Positions 16,026 through 24,436 are shown, numbered from the stretch's first letter. The stretch is DNA of 36,066 nt from Bacillota bacterium (GCA_026627345.1 JAPNUP010000073.1:1-36066); one strand, 5' to 3'. Notes: generated from the sequence alone by a model not told the origin. A program made the numbers and translations.

Positions 16026-16577
16026 ATGTGCCCCCGTGAGCAGCTCCTTTATGCACGCTGTGAAATCGACGATATGGTTTTCGTTTTAGGGACGACAGAG
16101 CGCGGACTGTGTCTCGTCTCCTTGCCCTACGAGCAGACGGCGGAACCTCTCCATGAGAAAATGGTCGCGTTGTACTCATCTTTCGAGGTTCGCCCGAGTG
16201 AGGCGGCCATTGAGGTGTATTACGGAGAGCTAAAAGAGTATTTTGCCGCACAGCGCCGCACCTTCACCTTCGCTCTGGATTTGCGTGGGACGCCTTTTCA
16301 GGTATCGGTCTGGAAGGCATTGATGAGTGTGTCATATGGGGACGTTTGCAGTTACGGAGACATAGCGCGACGCATCGACAATCCGCGCGCGGTACGCGCG
16401 GTCGGCGCTGCTACCGGCCGAAACCCGGTGCCGATCGTCGTGCCTTGCCACCGCATCCTTGGGAAAAACGGTACATTAACCGGCTATCGCGGTGGACTCG
16501 CCTACAAGCAGCGATTGCTGCGTCTCGAAGGCGTTGACCACTACACGCCGTCAGGGCACGCGCGATTTGCTTTTTGA
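16026..16577 (+). CDS. ogt: Methylated-DNA--protein-cysteine methyltransferase (O6-alkylguanine repair)
   Basis: A 183-residue suicide repair protein that moves the alkyl group of O6-methylguanine onto its own cysteine. The active site is Cys141 in IVVPCHRILGKNG, followed by LTGYRGGLAYKQRLL. Before it lie the helix-turn-helix and Arg finger: GTPFQVSVWKAL, YGDVCSYGDIARRI and PRAVRAVGAATGRNP. The N-terminal domain is short and divergent, as usual. Start ATG 16026 lies nine bases after AGGGGG, which overlaps the stop of the peptidase gene. No Ada-type regulatory domain is fused. Confidence 0.95.
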   Translation: MCPREQLLYARCEIDDMVFVLGTTERGLCLVSLPYEQTAEPLHEKMVALYSSFEVRPSEAAIEVYYGELKEYFAAQRRTFTFALDLRGTPFQVSVWKALMSVSYGDVCSYGDIARRIDNPRAVRAVGAATGRNPVPIVVPCHRILGKNGTLTGYRGGLAYKQRLLRLEGVDHYTPSGHARFAF

Positions 16578-16619
16578 GCAGCAGAAAAGGCGCCTGTTAG
16601 CAGGCGCCTTTTCTGCTGC
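16578..16619. terminator. Bidirectional terminator between ogt and the GH9 gene
   Basis: A 19-bp perfect stem (starting GCAGCAGAAAAGGCGCC) over a TTAG loop lies directly after the ogt stop. The AAAA/TTTT pairs inside the stem and the facing gene ends suggest that it stops both transcripts. Confidence 0.82.
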
Positions 16620-16631
16620 GTATCGGCGTTT

Positions 16632-18245
16632 TTATTGCGATGCCGATACGGCGTATGCGGCCACAAAGACGGCTGGCGAGTTCCAGTAGATCGTGATCTC
16701 GTTGGTAGCGTAGCTGTCTTCATGATCGATAAAACAGCGAGCAGGCGGCTGTCCGCTTCGTGTCTCTTTGGCTTTCGGGTCTTGCAAGTTGCGATTGGGG
16801 CCTCCCGATACGAGCCCAGGGACCGGAGCGTCAATCCCATCGGCGACGGAAGGTCGGTGATGCGGATGCATCAGTGGGCGCTCGCCAAAGCCGCTGACAT
16901 ACGATTGCCCCAAAGGATTGCGTCCAAACAAGTAATGAAGATGGTCGAGTGCGCGCGTTGCAAAGACCTCTTGACCGGTGAAGTGATCAGCCAAAATCAG
17001 GTGCATGGCTTGGTTCATGAGAACCATCATGCTTCCCCAAATATACTGCTCCGGTAGCAACGAAACGCTGTAGCCGTCCTCTTGGCAGCAAGCTTCGATC
17101 CTTTGTGCCTCCTGAACCCACGCCGCGAGCAAGTCTTCGTATAGCGCGTCGTCTGCTCCCGCGCGACCGGACAACAGATAGGCGACCGTTCCGTATCCAC
17201 CGACATCGGCCCAGCCAAGGGACAGCAAGGAGAACCCTTTAACCGAAGCTAGTTTCCGCAACGCGTCGTGGTACGTCACTTCCCGTGTCGTCCGGTAGAG
17301 TTCGGCACTCGCCCAGAAAGCTTCGTCGATGGACTGGCGATCGCCGTACTCACCCGTGGAGATCCCGACCGGATTGGTAAATGACGGGTAGCTTTCGTGG
17401 GTAGTCAGCCAGTCAAAGCTCAGCTTGGCCAGCTTGAGGCAAGCGGCAGCAAAGGCTGCGTCAAATGGTTCGTATATGCGGGCTGCCATCGCCATAACGG
17501 CACTAAAGGTGGCAGTCGCGGTATAAGATACTGGGGAAAAGACGAGTTCTCCCAAGTCGTCTTCGGGCATCGTGTTGAGTGGCGGAAAGTGTCGCGTAGT
17601 CAGTTTATGAAAGACAGCGCCATCTCTCTGTTGCATCCTTTGTAACCAATCGAGTTCATAACGGACTTCGCTAAGTAGGTCAGGCATGCCCGAACCTGAT
17701 TCCGGTATGCCGATGGGATGTGCGAAGGATGCAGGGAAAAGGTCGTAAGCGAGAAGTAAATCGGCGACGGCTTTCGCGGCGGCCACCGTGTATTTTCCGT
17801 AGTCGCCAGCGTCGTGCCAACCGCCCGCAGATGGCAGCGTGGTCGTCGGATCGTCGTACAATACACCATCGCTGAGATGGCACGCTTTATGCGCATAAGG
17901 CCCGGCGTGTTCCGGTTCGAGGTCGCATCCACAACGCTGAAAGTAGAAGGCTTTTAACATGGCGTCAGCCGCCGACTGGTGGACGTCAGATGCGATGGTA
18001 AATGGAGAAGATGTTTCACCACTAGACAGCTTGATCTTGTAGGATCCGGGATCCCTCAACGAGGAGAAGTCACCCCGATACACCGTGTCGCCTGACGCTA
18101 CGTCCTCCTTGGGCCCGGATAGAGTCCCTGTATATACCGGTTGATCTGTGGCGAGGTCGACCACGGTGAAATGGTCAGCCTCTTTAGCGGACAGGAAAAA
18201 CTTTGGCTTCGACGGCGCGTAGCCGATCTGATCGATATGAATCAC
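16632..18245 (-). CDS. Glycoside hydrolase family 9 endoglucanase, no signal peptide
   Basis: A 537-residue beta-1,4-glucanase. Residues 1-85 are the immunoglobulin-like N-terminal domain (IHIDQIGYAPSKPK). The (alpha/alpha)6 barrel carries the catalytic base pair in SAGGWHDAGDYGKY (Asp145 and Asp148), the subsite motif HPHHRPS, and the acid Glu516 in SYATNEITIYWNSP. A CGC plus HKACH cluster at about 105-125 could be a metal site. Length, domain order and catalytic positions match Cel9A of Alicyclobacillus acidocaldarius, a cytoplasmic enzyme acting on beta-glucans and short cello-oligosaccharides. There is no signal peptide: the protein begins directly at the Ig domain. It starts nine bases after the esterase stop, so the two form an operon. 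Identification is strong; the exact substrate is open. Confidence 0.94.
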   Translation of the reverse strand: MIHIDQIGYAPSKPKFFLSAKEADHFTVVDLATDQPVYTGTLSGPKEDVASGDTVYRGDFSSLRDPGSYKIKLSSGETSSPFTIASDVHQSAADAMLKAFYFQRCGCDLEPEHAGPYAHKACHLSDGVLYDDPTTTLPSAGGWHDAGDYGKYTVAAAKAVADLLLAYDLFPASFAHPIGIPESGSGMPDLLSEVRYELDWLQRMQQRDGAVFHKLTTRHFPPLNTMPEDDLGELVFSPVSYTATATFSAVMAMAARIYEPFDAAFAAACLKLAKLSFDWLTTHESYPSFTNPVGISTGEYGDRQSIDEAFWASAELYRTTREVTYHDALRKLASVKGFSLLSLGWADVGGYGTVAYLLSGRAGADDALYEDLLAAWVQEAQRIEACCQEDGYSVSLLPEQYIWGSMMVLMNQAMHLILADHFTGQEVFATRALDHLHYLFGRNPLGQSYVSGFGERPLMHPHHRPSVADGIDAPVPGLVSGGPNRNLQDPKAKETRSGQPPARCFIDHEDSYATNEITIYWNSPAVFVAAYAVSASQ

Positions 18246-18254
18246 GAGATACCC

Positions 18255-19037
18255 TCATTTCTGTGAGTGGTTACGCTGTAACGGAAGCCAGGCTAGTACA
18301 TCTTGAATTTTGGCGTCCCAGTACCCCCACTCGTGAGTCCCTGGGCCTTCCTCATACGTATAGTCCAAACTGCTTTGCGAGGCAGCACTTCTAAATCGTT
18401 GGTTGCCTTCATATAAGAAGTCTTCGGTCCCACAGCACTGATAGAGCATCGGCTTTTCTGTGCTACCTTGATCACAACGCGAAAGCAGTTCAAACAAATC
18501 ATTGTCCGTCCCTGCGACCGGTTCATCGCCAAAAGCCAGGATGAAGTCGCGACTCGGATTGCTCACCTGACGTGCCCGATCCAGTGCGCCTGACAAGCTT
18601 GCGGCCGCGGCAAACTGCTCTGGTTTGCTCAGCGCCCATTTGAAGGCGCCATAGCCGCCCATGGACAGGCCGGCTACAAAGTTGTCTTCGCGAGCGTCGC
18701 TCAGTGGGAAGAAGGCGCGTGCGAGGCGCGGAAGTTCCTCGCTGAGAAACGTCCAGTACCGTAGACCGTAGGCCATATCTGTGTAAAAACTGCGGTGCAC
18801 CTGCGGCATCACGACTGCGAGGCCGAGCGCTGCCACATATCGCTCGATCGACGTCCGACGCAGCCAAATGGTGTCATCGTCCGACATCCCGTGCAGGAGC
18901 CAAAGCGTAGGATGACGCTCTGCTTTTGCGACGTTGGCAAGGCCAATCTGCCCACTCGTTTGCTGCGGCAAGATGACCGTCATGGAGGTGCTCAGACCCA
19001 GCACCTCAGAGAAGAAGTTGCATGAAATCAGCGCCAT
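18255..19037 (-). CDS. Alpha/beta-hydrolase esterase (tributyrin/acetyl esterase type)
   Basis: A 260-residue serine esterase of the esterase D/CE1-like group. The oxyanion segment is [18 protein letters not shown], the nucleophile Ser125 is in [11 protein letters not shown], Asp207 lies in [12 protein letters not shown] and His235 in [12 protein letters not shown]. There is no signal peptide. Upstream neighbours on this strand are absent; the GH9 gene follows after nine bases. In that setting a role in removing acetyl or other acyl groups from imported oligosaccharides is likely, by analogy with tributyrin esterases and carbohydrate esterase family 1. Start ATG 19037 is preceded by GAGAGGG. 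Confidence 0.9.
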   Translation of the reverse strand: MALISCNFFSEVLGLSTSMTVILPQQTSGQIGLANVAKAERHPTLWLLHGMSDDDTIWLRRTSIERYVAALGLAVVMPQVHRSFYTDMAYGLRYWTFLSEELPRLARAFFPLSDAREDNFVAGLSMGGYGAFKWALSKPEQFAAAASLSGALDRARQVSNPSRDFILAFGDEPVAGTDNDLFELLSRCDQGSTEKPMLYQCCGTEDFLYEGNQRFRSAASQSSLDYTYEEGPGTHEWGYWDAKIQDVLAWLPLQRNHSQK

Positions 19038-19073
19038 GTTGGACCCTCTCTTTCTTTTCCTACACCTCTTGCG

Positions 19074-19082
19074 AGTATATCA
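19074..19082 (-). promoter_or_regulatory. Extended -10 promoter of the esterase-GH9 operon
   Basis: On the minus strand TGATATACT is an extended -10 box (TGn before TATACT) about 37 bases before the esterase start. No good -35 lies 17 bases away, which an extended -10 can compensate. No cre site is seen here. Confidence 0.45.
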
Positions 19083-19151
19083 TGAGCGATGTCCATAGTG
19101 GCCTTTGTATCAGCAAATGATGGTCTCCGTCGACAGGGCATATCGGCGGGA

Positions 19152-19180
19152 TTGACGTGCGCACTTCGTACCGTTACCCT
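19152..19180 (+). promoter_or_regulatory. Probable promoter of the serine acetyltransferase gene
   Basis: TTGACG, an exact 17-base spacer and TACCCT lie 33 bases before the start codon. The -35 is good and the -10 poor. No T-box or S-box leader is seen between it and the gene, so the control known for cysteine genes in other Bacillota is not evident. Confidence 0.42.
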
Positions 19181-19212
19181 TAGGGGGCAGACTTATTGAA
19201 GGGGACTGACAG

Positions 19213-20088
19213 ATGGATCAGCGAGTCGATCGTGAGCAGTTGGAAATGACGTTACGCAAGAACGCGTGTCAGTGGTTTTCCGGACGTAGTTGTCATCCTG
19301 AACCGCATGCTATCGTGCGTTTCGTCGAATTGTGGAAAAGTGTGATGTTGCCGAATTACTTTCCTTGGACGTCTGGGGACAATGCGCTCGAAGCACTCTA
19401 CGACGTGTTGGTCGAGCAGATTCACAGAGCGCTCTTTGCCCGTTGCATCCATACGGACGCCACTGCCCAAACTCGCGAGTTGGCGCGCGAACGCGCAGAT
19501 GAACTGTTGGCGAAAGCGCAGACGCTGCAGACGCTCTTGCATGAAGACGTATTGGCGACCTACAACGGAGATCCCTCAGCCAGTGGTCTCGACGAGATCT
19601 TGCTGACGTATCCGGGGATTTTTGCACTCAGTATCTATCGGATTGCGCATGTGCTTCATGAGATGCGCGTACCGCTGTTGCCGCGCATGATGACGGAGTA
19701 TGCGCACCGTGTGACTGGGATCGATATCCATCCAGGCGCTCAGATCGGCAAAGGCATCATGATCGATCATGGGACGGGGATCGTGATTGGAGAGACTGCG
19801 ATTGTGGGCGATCACGTCAATATCTATCATGGTGTGACGATCGGGGCGCTGTTTTTCCCGCGGGATGAGGCCGGGTCACTAGTGCGGCAGACCAAACGTC
19901 ACCCGACGATTGAAGACGATGTAGTGCTTTATGCGCACGTTACCGTACTCGGTGGAGATACGGTGATCGGCAAAGGCAGTGTGGTTGGCAGCAACGCTTG
20001 GATCACGAAGAGCATTCCGCCATACAGCAAGGTGCTGTATAACGCGGAAAACCGCTATCTGTTTAGCGAAACGATGGTAGGGGAATGA
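19213..20088 (+). CDS. Serine O-acetyltransferase (CysE/EpsC type)
   Basis: Makes O-acetylserine from serine and acetyl-CoA, the first step of cysteine synthesis. The 291-residue protein has a long alpha-helical N-terminal domain (about 1-150), followed by the left-handed beta-helix of hexapeptide repeats. The catalytic pair is Asp171 in GIDIHPGAQIGKG and His186 in MIDHGTGIVIGE, with the same 15-residue spacing as Asp143/His158 in E. coli CysE. The N-terminal domain is longer than in the short bacillus enzymes and resembles the EpsC type. Start ATG 19213 is eight bases after GAAGGGG. It stands alone; no cysK lies next to it. Confidence 0.92.
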   Translation: MDQRVDREQLEMTLRKNACQWFSGRSCHPEPHAIVRFVELWKSVMLPNYFPWTSGDNALEALYDVLVEQIHRALFARCIHTDATAQTRELARERADELLAKAQTLQTLLHEDVLATYNGDPSASGLDEILLTYPGIFALSIYRIAHVLHEMRVPLLPRMMTEYAHRVTGIDIHPGAQIGKGIMIDHGTGIVIGETAIVGDHVNIYHGVTIGALFFPRDEAGSLVRQTKRHPTIEDDVVLYAHVTVLGGDTVIGKGSVVGSNAWITKSIPPYSKVLYNAENRYLFSETMVGE

Positions 20089-20101
20089 AGAGAGAACGTG
20101 A

Positions 20102-20145
20102 AAAAGCAGGACGTTCGTGCCGTGATGCGCGAACGTCCTGCTTTT
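20102..20145. terminator. Bidirectional terminator between serine acetyltransferase and quinol oxidase genes
   Basis: A 16-bp perfect stem (AAAAGCAGGACGTTCG with its complement) over a 12-base loop has four A at one foot and four T at the other. It therefore works as an intrinsic terminator in both directions between the converging genes. Confidence 0.85.
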
Positions 20146-20154
20146 CTTGTCCTT

Positions 20155-20499
20155 TCAGTACGCTTGCGAGCCTCCAAAGGACATGATCCATACGGAGCCT
20201 CCGACAAAAATAATGGTGAAGAAAAGGGCAAAACCAAGGGCCATAATGTGATAACGCGGCCCATGCCCTTCAGTAAAGTGCATGAAGAAAAACAGTTGAA
20301 TACCGATTTGCATCACTGCCAGTAGCATGATGATGGAAATCAGAGTGCGGCCTGACAGCCAGTGGTTGAGCACTGCGAGAAACGCGATGATGGTTAGGAC
20401 CAGTGACAGGAGATAACCGACGACGTGAAGCCAAGGGAAGCTACGCCCATGAGGGGTGAAACCGTCCCCATGCCCACCTTCCATCATGTGTGATGACAT
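20155..20499 (-). CDS. qoxD: Quinol oxidase subunit IV
   Basis: A 114-residue membrane protein with three helices, the small subunit of the heme-copper quinol oxidase. The pattern LSVLTIIAF-type first helix, ISIIMLLAVMQIGIQLFFFMHF and the final IMALGFALFFTIIFVGGSVWIM match the CyoD/QoxD family; the QIxxQLFFFMH stretch is the hallmark. It is thought to help assembly and stability of the complex. It starts immediately after subunit III (stop at 20500), and ends ten bases from the terminator. Confidence 0.9.
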   Translation of the reverse strand: MSSHMMEGGHGDGFTPHGRSFPWLHVVGYLLSLVLTIIAFLAVLNHWLSGRTLISIIMLLAVMQIGIQLFFFMHFTEGHGPRYHIMALGFALFFTIIFVGGSVWIMSFGGSQAY

Positions 20500-21123
20500 C
20501 TACATCACCCCCATCAGATACACGACAGTAAACAGAAAGACCCAGACGACATCAAGAAAGTGCCAATACAAGCCAACGATCGTGAGCTTACGAGCCGTAG
20601 TCGCGTTGATTCCTCGTTTCAGGATCTGGTACATGATCGATATCATCCAGAGAATCCCTATCGAGACGTGAAGGCCGTGCGTACCGACCAGCGTGAAGAA
20701 GGCGCTTAAGAAGGCACTTCGTTGCATGGTGGCACCGACTCCGACGTCGTGCACAAATTCACTGACCTCGAGACCGACAAAGGAGAGGCCGAGTAAGGCT
20801 GTGATCGATAGCCATGTGATCAGCCCACCGCGTCGGCCTTCGTGCATGGCATGTGTCGCCAAACCACACGTAAAGCTACTCGTCAGCAAGATAAATGTTT
20901 CTTCCGTAAATCCCCGTACGTCGAAAATTTGCTGCGGTGTCGGTCCAGCGTCCGTATTGCCTCGTAGGACTAGGTAGGTGGCAAACAAGCAAGCGAACAG
21001 AATCATGTCAGTCGACAAGAAAATCCAGAATCCTGCTACGCGCAGCTCATTTTCATCGTGCGAGTGGCCGGCGGACTGGCCGCGTGCAAGCACGCCAGAA
21101 AGGTCTTTATTGCTAACTGCCAT
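20500..21123 (-). CDS. qoxC: Quinol oxidase subunit III
   Basis: A 207-residue membrane protein with five helices, subunit III of the heme-copper oxidase. Typical parts: FWIFLSTDMILFACLFATYLVLR, the ETFILLTSSFTCG helix, FFTLVGTHGLHVSIGILWM with the conserved His-Gly-Leu-His, and WHFLDVVWVFLFTVVYL at the end. It stabilises subunit I and its proton uptake route. The true start is ATG 21123, with GGGGAGGATG inside the end of the subunit I gene, only two bases after that stop; the longer open frame upstream runs over subunit I and is not coding. Confidence 0.93.
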   Translation of the reverse strand: MAVSNKDLSGVLARGQSAGHSHDENELRVAGFWIFLSTDMILFACLFATYLVLRGNTDAGPTPQQIFDVRGFTEETFILLTSSFTCGLATHAMHEGRRGGLITWLSITALLGLSFVGLEVSEFVHDVGVGATMQRSAFLSAFFTLVGTHGLHVSIGILWMISIMYQILKRGINATTARKLTIVGLYWHFLDVVWVFLFTVVYLMGVM

Positions 21124-21125
21124 GC

Positions 21126-23087
21126 CTACATCCTCCCCAATGCCATTTCTTCGTGTCGAACCTCTTCTGCAGGGATATGATGCCCTGTGTCTTCTTCGAC
21201 GGAGCGCAGTAGCATGGTGGCTAATACCCCGGCCAACCCGATCACAATCACTGCGTACCACTCGAACACAAAGCCGAGACCCACGATGAAGAAGAACACC
21301 GAGAAGATAATGGGTTTTCCAGAGTTATTCGGCATGTGAATGGCTTCGATGTCTTGCGCTGTGGGTCGTAACACGTCAGCTCTTCCACTCTTCTTTAGTT
21401 CCCACCATTCGTCGCGGCGCGTCACAGTCGGGACGACGGCGAAATTATAGTGCGGGGGAGGCGACGGTAGCGACCATTCGAGTGACCGAGCGTTCCAAGG
21501 ATCGCCTGTCACATCTTTGAGTTCAGAGCGGTGCATCGTACTGTAAAGAATGTCCCACACGATGTAGATGAACCCGAGTCCCATAAGGAAGGCACCGATC
21601 GTCGACAGCAAGTTCAGATTGGTCCAGCCCATGCCAGGCGGGTAGGTGTAGATCCGACGGGTCATACCCATCAGACCGAGCAAATACTGCGGGAAAAAGG
21701 TGACGTAAAAGCCGACGTTCCACAGCCAGAAGGCAATACGTCCTCGCTTTTCGTCCAAGGTAAAGCCGAACATTTTGGGCCACCAAAAATACATCCCGGC
21801 AAGCGAGCCGTAGATGGTGCCACCGATCAAAACTTGATGAAAGTGCGCGATCAGAAAAAAGCTGTTGTGATACTGATAGTCGCCCGGAGCTGCAGCCAAC
21901 ATGACCCCTGTGGCGCCGCCAATGACGAAGTTGGGGATAAACCCGACTGCCCAACGCATGGGCATGGTCATGCGGATACGCCCACGGTACATCGTGAACA
22001 TCCAGTTAAAGACCTTTACACCTGTCGGGATACCGATGGCCATAGAGGCGATCCCAAAATAGGTGTTGACGCCGGGGCCTGCGCCCATCGTAAAGAAGTG
22101 ATGCGCCCATAAAAGGAAACTCACGATGGAAATGGCCATGAGCGATGCCACCATGGAGGAATAGCCAAAGACGCGTTTTCCCGAGAATGCCGGAAACACC
22201 TCGCTGAAGACGCCAAACACAGGAAGCAATACGATGTAAACCTCCGGATGTCCCCAGATCCAAAACAAGTTGGTGTACATCATCGGGTTGCCACCATGTC
22301 CCATAGTGAAGAAATGGGCACCGGCCACGCGATCGATCAGCAGCAATGCTAAAGCGATCGTCAGCGCAGGGAAGGCGTAAATGATGATGATACTAGCGGC
22401 GAGCACGGCCCAGGTCAGTAAGGGCATCCGCATCAGTGTCATTCCGGGCGCCCGCATACGAAGAATCGTCACCAGAAAATTGATGCCTGTGGCCATGCTG
22501 CCAATGCCTGAAAGTTGCAGAGCCATCAGGTAAAAGTTCTCACCAGGGCCTGGGTCAAATTGTTTCTCAGTCAACGGCGCGTAGCTCACCCATCCAGCAT
22601 CAGGAGATCCACCGATGACAAACGAGATGTTCAGCAAAAGCGCGCCAAAGAAGAACATCCAGAAGCTAATGGCGTTGAGATACGGGAAGGCGACATCGCG
22701 GGCCCCGATCTGCAACGGAATGACAATATTAAACAAGGCGAACATAAACGGCATGGCCACAAACAGGATCATGATCGTACCGTGTGTACTAAACACTTGG
22801 TTATAGTGTTCAGACTCGAGAAAATGCATGTTTGGCTGTGCTAACTGGGTCCGCATCAGCAGACCGTCGACACCTCCGCGAAAAAGCATTAACAAGGCGG
22901 CGATGACGTAGAGGATGCCGATTTTCTTGTGATCGACAGTTGTCAACCACTCGCGCCACAGCCATCCCCATTTTTTGTAATAGAAGAGCACGAACAAAAT
23001 CGCGATACTGACGAGCGCGATAGACACGTCTGCACCGTAGATCAGTGGATCCCCGGTGACCGGTGTGGGCCAATAATGCGGAAGCAT
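21126..23087 (-). CDS. qoxB: Quinol oxidase subunit I (catalytic, heme-copper)
   Basis: The 653-residue catalytic core reducing O2 to water and pumping protons. All metal ligands are present: the low-spin heme His in FSTHGTIM and the second one in AHFHQVLIGG, CuB His in WGHPEVYIVLLP (with the cross-linked Tyr), WAHHFFTMG and the high-spin heme His in AHFHQ. The extra C-terminal helices and overall size agree with the aa3-600 type quinol oxidases. The start is ATG 23087, eight bases after AAAGGAG. It is the central gene of the minus-strand operon. In an acidophile this oxidase helps keep the steep proton gradient. Heme type (a or o) cannot be read from sequence. Confidence 0.95.
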   Translation of the reverse strand: MLPHYWPTPVTGDPLIYGADVSIALVSIAILFVLFYYKKWGWLWREWLTTVDHKKIGILYVIAALLMLFRGGVDGLLMRTQLAQPNMHFLESEHYNQVFSTHGTIMILFVAMPFMFALFNIVIPLQIGARDVAFPYLNAISFWMFFFGALLLNISFVIGGSPDAGWVSYAPLTEKQFDPGPGENFYLMALQLSGIGSMATGINFLVTILRMRAPGMTLMRMPLLTWAVLAASIIIIYAFPALTIALALLLIDRVAGAHFFTMGHGGNPMMYTNLFWIWGHPEVYIVLLPVFGVFSEVFPAFSGKRVFGYSSMVASLMAISIVSFLLWAHHFFTMGAGPGVNTYFGIASMAIGIPTGVKVFNWMFTMYRGRIRMTMPMRWAVGFIPNFVIGGATGVMLAAAPGDYQYHNSFFLIAHFHQVLIGGTIYGSLAGMYFWWPKMFGFTLDEKRGRIAFWLWNVGFYVTFFPQYLLGLMGMTRRIYTYPPGMGWTNLNLLSTIGAFLMGLGFIYIVWDILYSTMHRSELKDVTGDPWNARSLEWSLPSPPPHYNFAVVPTVTRRDEWWELKKSGRADVLRPTAQDIEAIHMPNNSGKPIIFSVFFFIVGLGFVFEWYAVIVIGLAGVLATMLLRSVEEDTGHHIPAEEVRHEEMALGRM

Positions 23088-23147
23088 GGATACGTCTCCT
23101 TTTTCTTGTTGCCTGACCACCTGTGCAGTTGAATCCTGTAGGTCGCC

Positions 23148-23969
23148 CTACTTGCTTGCCCCTATGATGGTTAAATCACGCTGCATGTACATCCCACCTT
23201 GGTGCCTGATCGTCCGTTCAAACGACCCGGCCGGGTACGAGGAGTAAAACAGTGTCGGCGTGTTGTTCTGTGAACTCACTAGCTGGTTGTACCCTTTACT
23301 CGTCAAAGCTGGTGCTGTCTTCTTGACCGTTTGCACCCACTGGGCAAACTGCGCGGACGGTCGCGACACGACGTGAAAGTCCATCTTGGCATAACCGCGC
23401 CCCGTAAAGTTGCCGCCATGCCCGTAGAAGATACCAGGATGATCCGCTTGTAGCCACAGTCGCATGGCCATGCCAGGCATGGCATATTCCTGACCGCCTA
23501 GTTGCGGCACCCAAAAGCCGTTCATGGGCGAGTTGGCAGTGATGACAAATTGCACAGGTCGATTGACCGGGATGTCACACTCATTGACAGTGGCGATACC
23601 TTGCTCCGGGTATTGAAAGAGCCACTTCCAGTTCAGAGATGTCACTTGTATGGTGACAGGTGTTGCATTTTTCTCTGGCGGTTTGACTAACGCAAAGGTG
23701 TCATAGGCGGTATATACACCTAGAATAGCGATAATCGTCACCGGAATGCCCCACCAAATGATTTCCAGCACCTTGCTTTCCGACCACTCAGGCATGTAAG
23801 GCGCCTTGTTGTCCGGATGGTCACGATACCGTCTCGTGATATAGGCAAGCAGTATCGCGACTGGAATCACAACGATGAGCACCAAGATAATCGATACCAC
23901 GATGAGATGCAGCTCAATGCGAGCCACAGGCCCAGCGGGGTTAAGTACCAGAAAATGATCCCCGTTCAT
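23148..23969 (-). CDS. qoxA: Quinol oxidase subunit II, without lipoprotein signal peptide
   Basis: A 273-residue membrane-anchored subunit with two helices (about 18-45 and 66-88) and an external cupredoxin domain. It is the quinol rather than the cytochrome c type: where CuA enzymes have His and the Cys-x3-Cys loop, this one reads NSPMNGFWVP and FYGHGGNFTGRGYAKM, so CuA cannot form. Relatives such as B. subtilis QoxA begin with a lipoprotein signal peptide and a Cys anchor; here the protein starts at MNGDHFLVLNPAGPV, right at the conserved LxPxGPVA that normally follows the lipidated Cys. ATG 23969 is eight bases from GAGGAGGAG; GTG 23975 is an alternative. No upstream frame supplies the missing signal. 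Confidence 0.92.
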   Translation of the reverse strand: MNGDHFLVLNPAGPVARIELHLIVVSIILVLIVVIPVAILLAYITRRYRDHPDNKAPYMPEWSESKVLEIIWWGIPVTIIAILGVYTAYDTFALVKPPEKNATPVTIQVTSLNWKWLFQYPEQGIATVNECDIPVNRPVQFVITANSPMNGFWVPQLGGQEYAMPGMAMRLWLQADHPGIFYGHGGNFTGRGYAKMDFHVVSRPSAQFAQWVQTVKKTAPALTSKGYNQLVSSQNNTPTLFYSSYPAGSFERTIRHQGGMYMQRDLTIIGASK

Positions 23970-24015
23970 ACACACAGCTCCTCCTCAAGGATCGTTTGAA
24001 ACAGCGTGCCGGAGG

Positions 24016-24117
24016 TCACTCCAGCACCCGATGAAACGCGTAGAGCAAGACGAGTAGCGCGACGAGCGCCATGATGGTGATGCCGATGTAATAATTGCGT
24101 CTTCTCGGTGAGATCAC
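24016..24117 (-). CDS. 33-residue single-helix membrane protein in the quinol oxidase operon
   Basis: A very short gene in the transcript leading to subunit II, 46 bases before that start. It encodes MISPRRRNYYIG, a hydrophobic helix ITIMALVALLVLLYAF and HRVLE. The positive RRR at the N terminus predicts an N-inside orientation. The GTG start has a strong AAGGAGG 8-9 bases upstream, and the stop TGA lies before any other signal. It resembles in size, not clearly in sequence, the tiny accessory subunits (such as IIa, CydX or CcoQ) of other terminal oxidases. No homologue can be named. A role as an extra subunit or assembly factor is inference from position. Confidence 0.68.
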   Translation of the reverse strand: MISPRRRNYYIGITIMALVALLVLLYAFHRVLE

Positions 24118-24133
24118 GGGCCTTCATCCTCCT

Positions 24134-24283
24134 TCAAGTATGCAAGATGTAGTCGTCCACCCACCAAAGCAGGCCGCCAACGACCAATGCGAGTACCATG
24201 GTCAAGATGGTGATGTTAACGACTTTGCTGAGCCCACGTTTTCCTTCGCCATTGTCTTTTGGTCCTGGCATACGATCAGGCAA
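24134..24283 (-). CDS. 49-residue single-helix membrane protein at the head of the quinol oxidase operon
   Basis: A short gene 16 bases before the 33-residue gene. It encodes a polar, charged front (PDRMPGPKDNGEGKRGLSK), one helix VVNITILTMVLALVVGGLLWW and a short acidic-aromatic tail VDDYILHT. The start is TTG 24283, nine bases after GAGGGGG; an ATG four codons on is possible. The order on the transcript is 49-mer, 33-mer, qoxA, qoxB, qoxC, qoxD, with ribosome binding sites before each. The protein is too short for a confident family. Position suggests a small oxidase subunit or assembly protein. Confidence 0.66.
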   Translation of the reverse strand: MPDRMPGPKDNGEGKRGLSKVVNITILTMVLALVVGGLLWWVDDYILHT

Positions 24284-24407
24284 GCGGGCTACCCCCTCTC
24301 AAGACATGCTTTATTCTGGTTAATCTTCCTAAAATGGCATGCGTTATACACGCTGGGGTACGAAAATATCTCGAAGGCAAAATATTTATCTCGTCGAAGG
24401 AAATCGA

Positions 24408-24436
24408 TTGTGTCATATGCCTGATCGGCATACAAT
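24408..24436 (+). promoter_or_regulatory. Promoter of the oligopeptidase F gene
   Basis: TTGTGT (24408-24413), an exact 17-base spacer and TACAAT (24431-24436) lie 52 bases before the start codon. The quinol oxidase operon must start on the other strand in the same gap (24284-24407), but I see no convincing minus-strand promoter there. Confidence 0.62.

Noticed and set aside
19038-19212. T-box or S-box riboswitch before serine acetyltransferase
   Set aside because: The gap is only 175 bases, has divergent promoters, and lacks a T-box sequence and terminator/antiterminator pair.
21531-22112. 193-codon open frame on the plus strand
   Set aside because: Antisense to the quinol oxidase catalytic subunit, low complexity in charged residues and no homology pattern.
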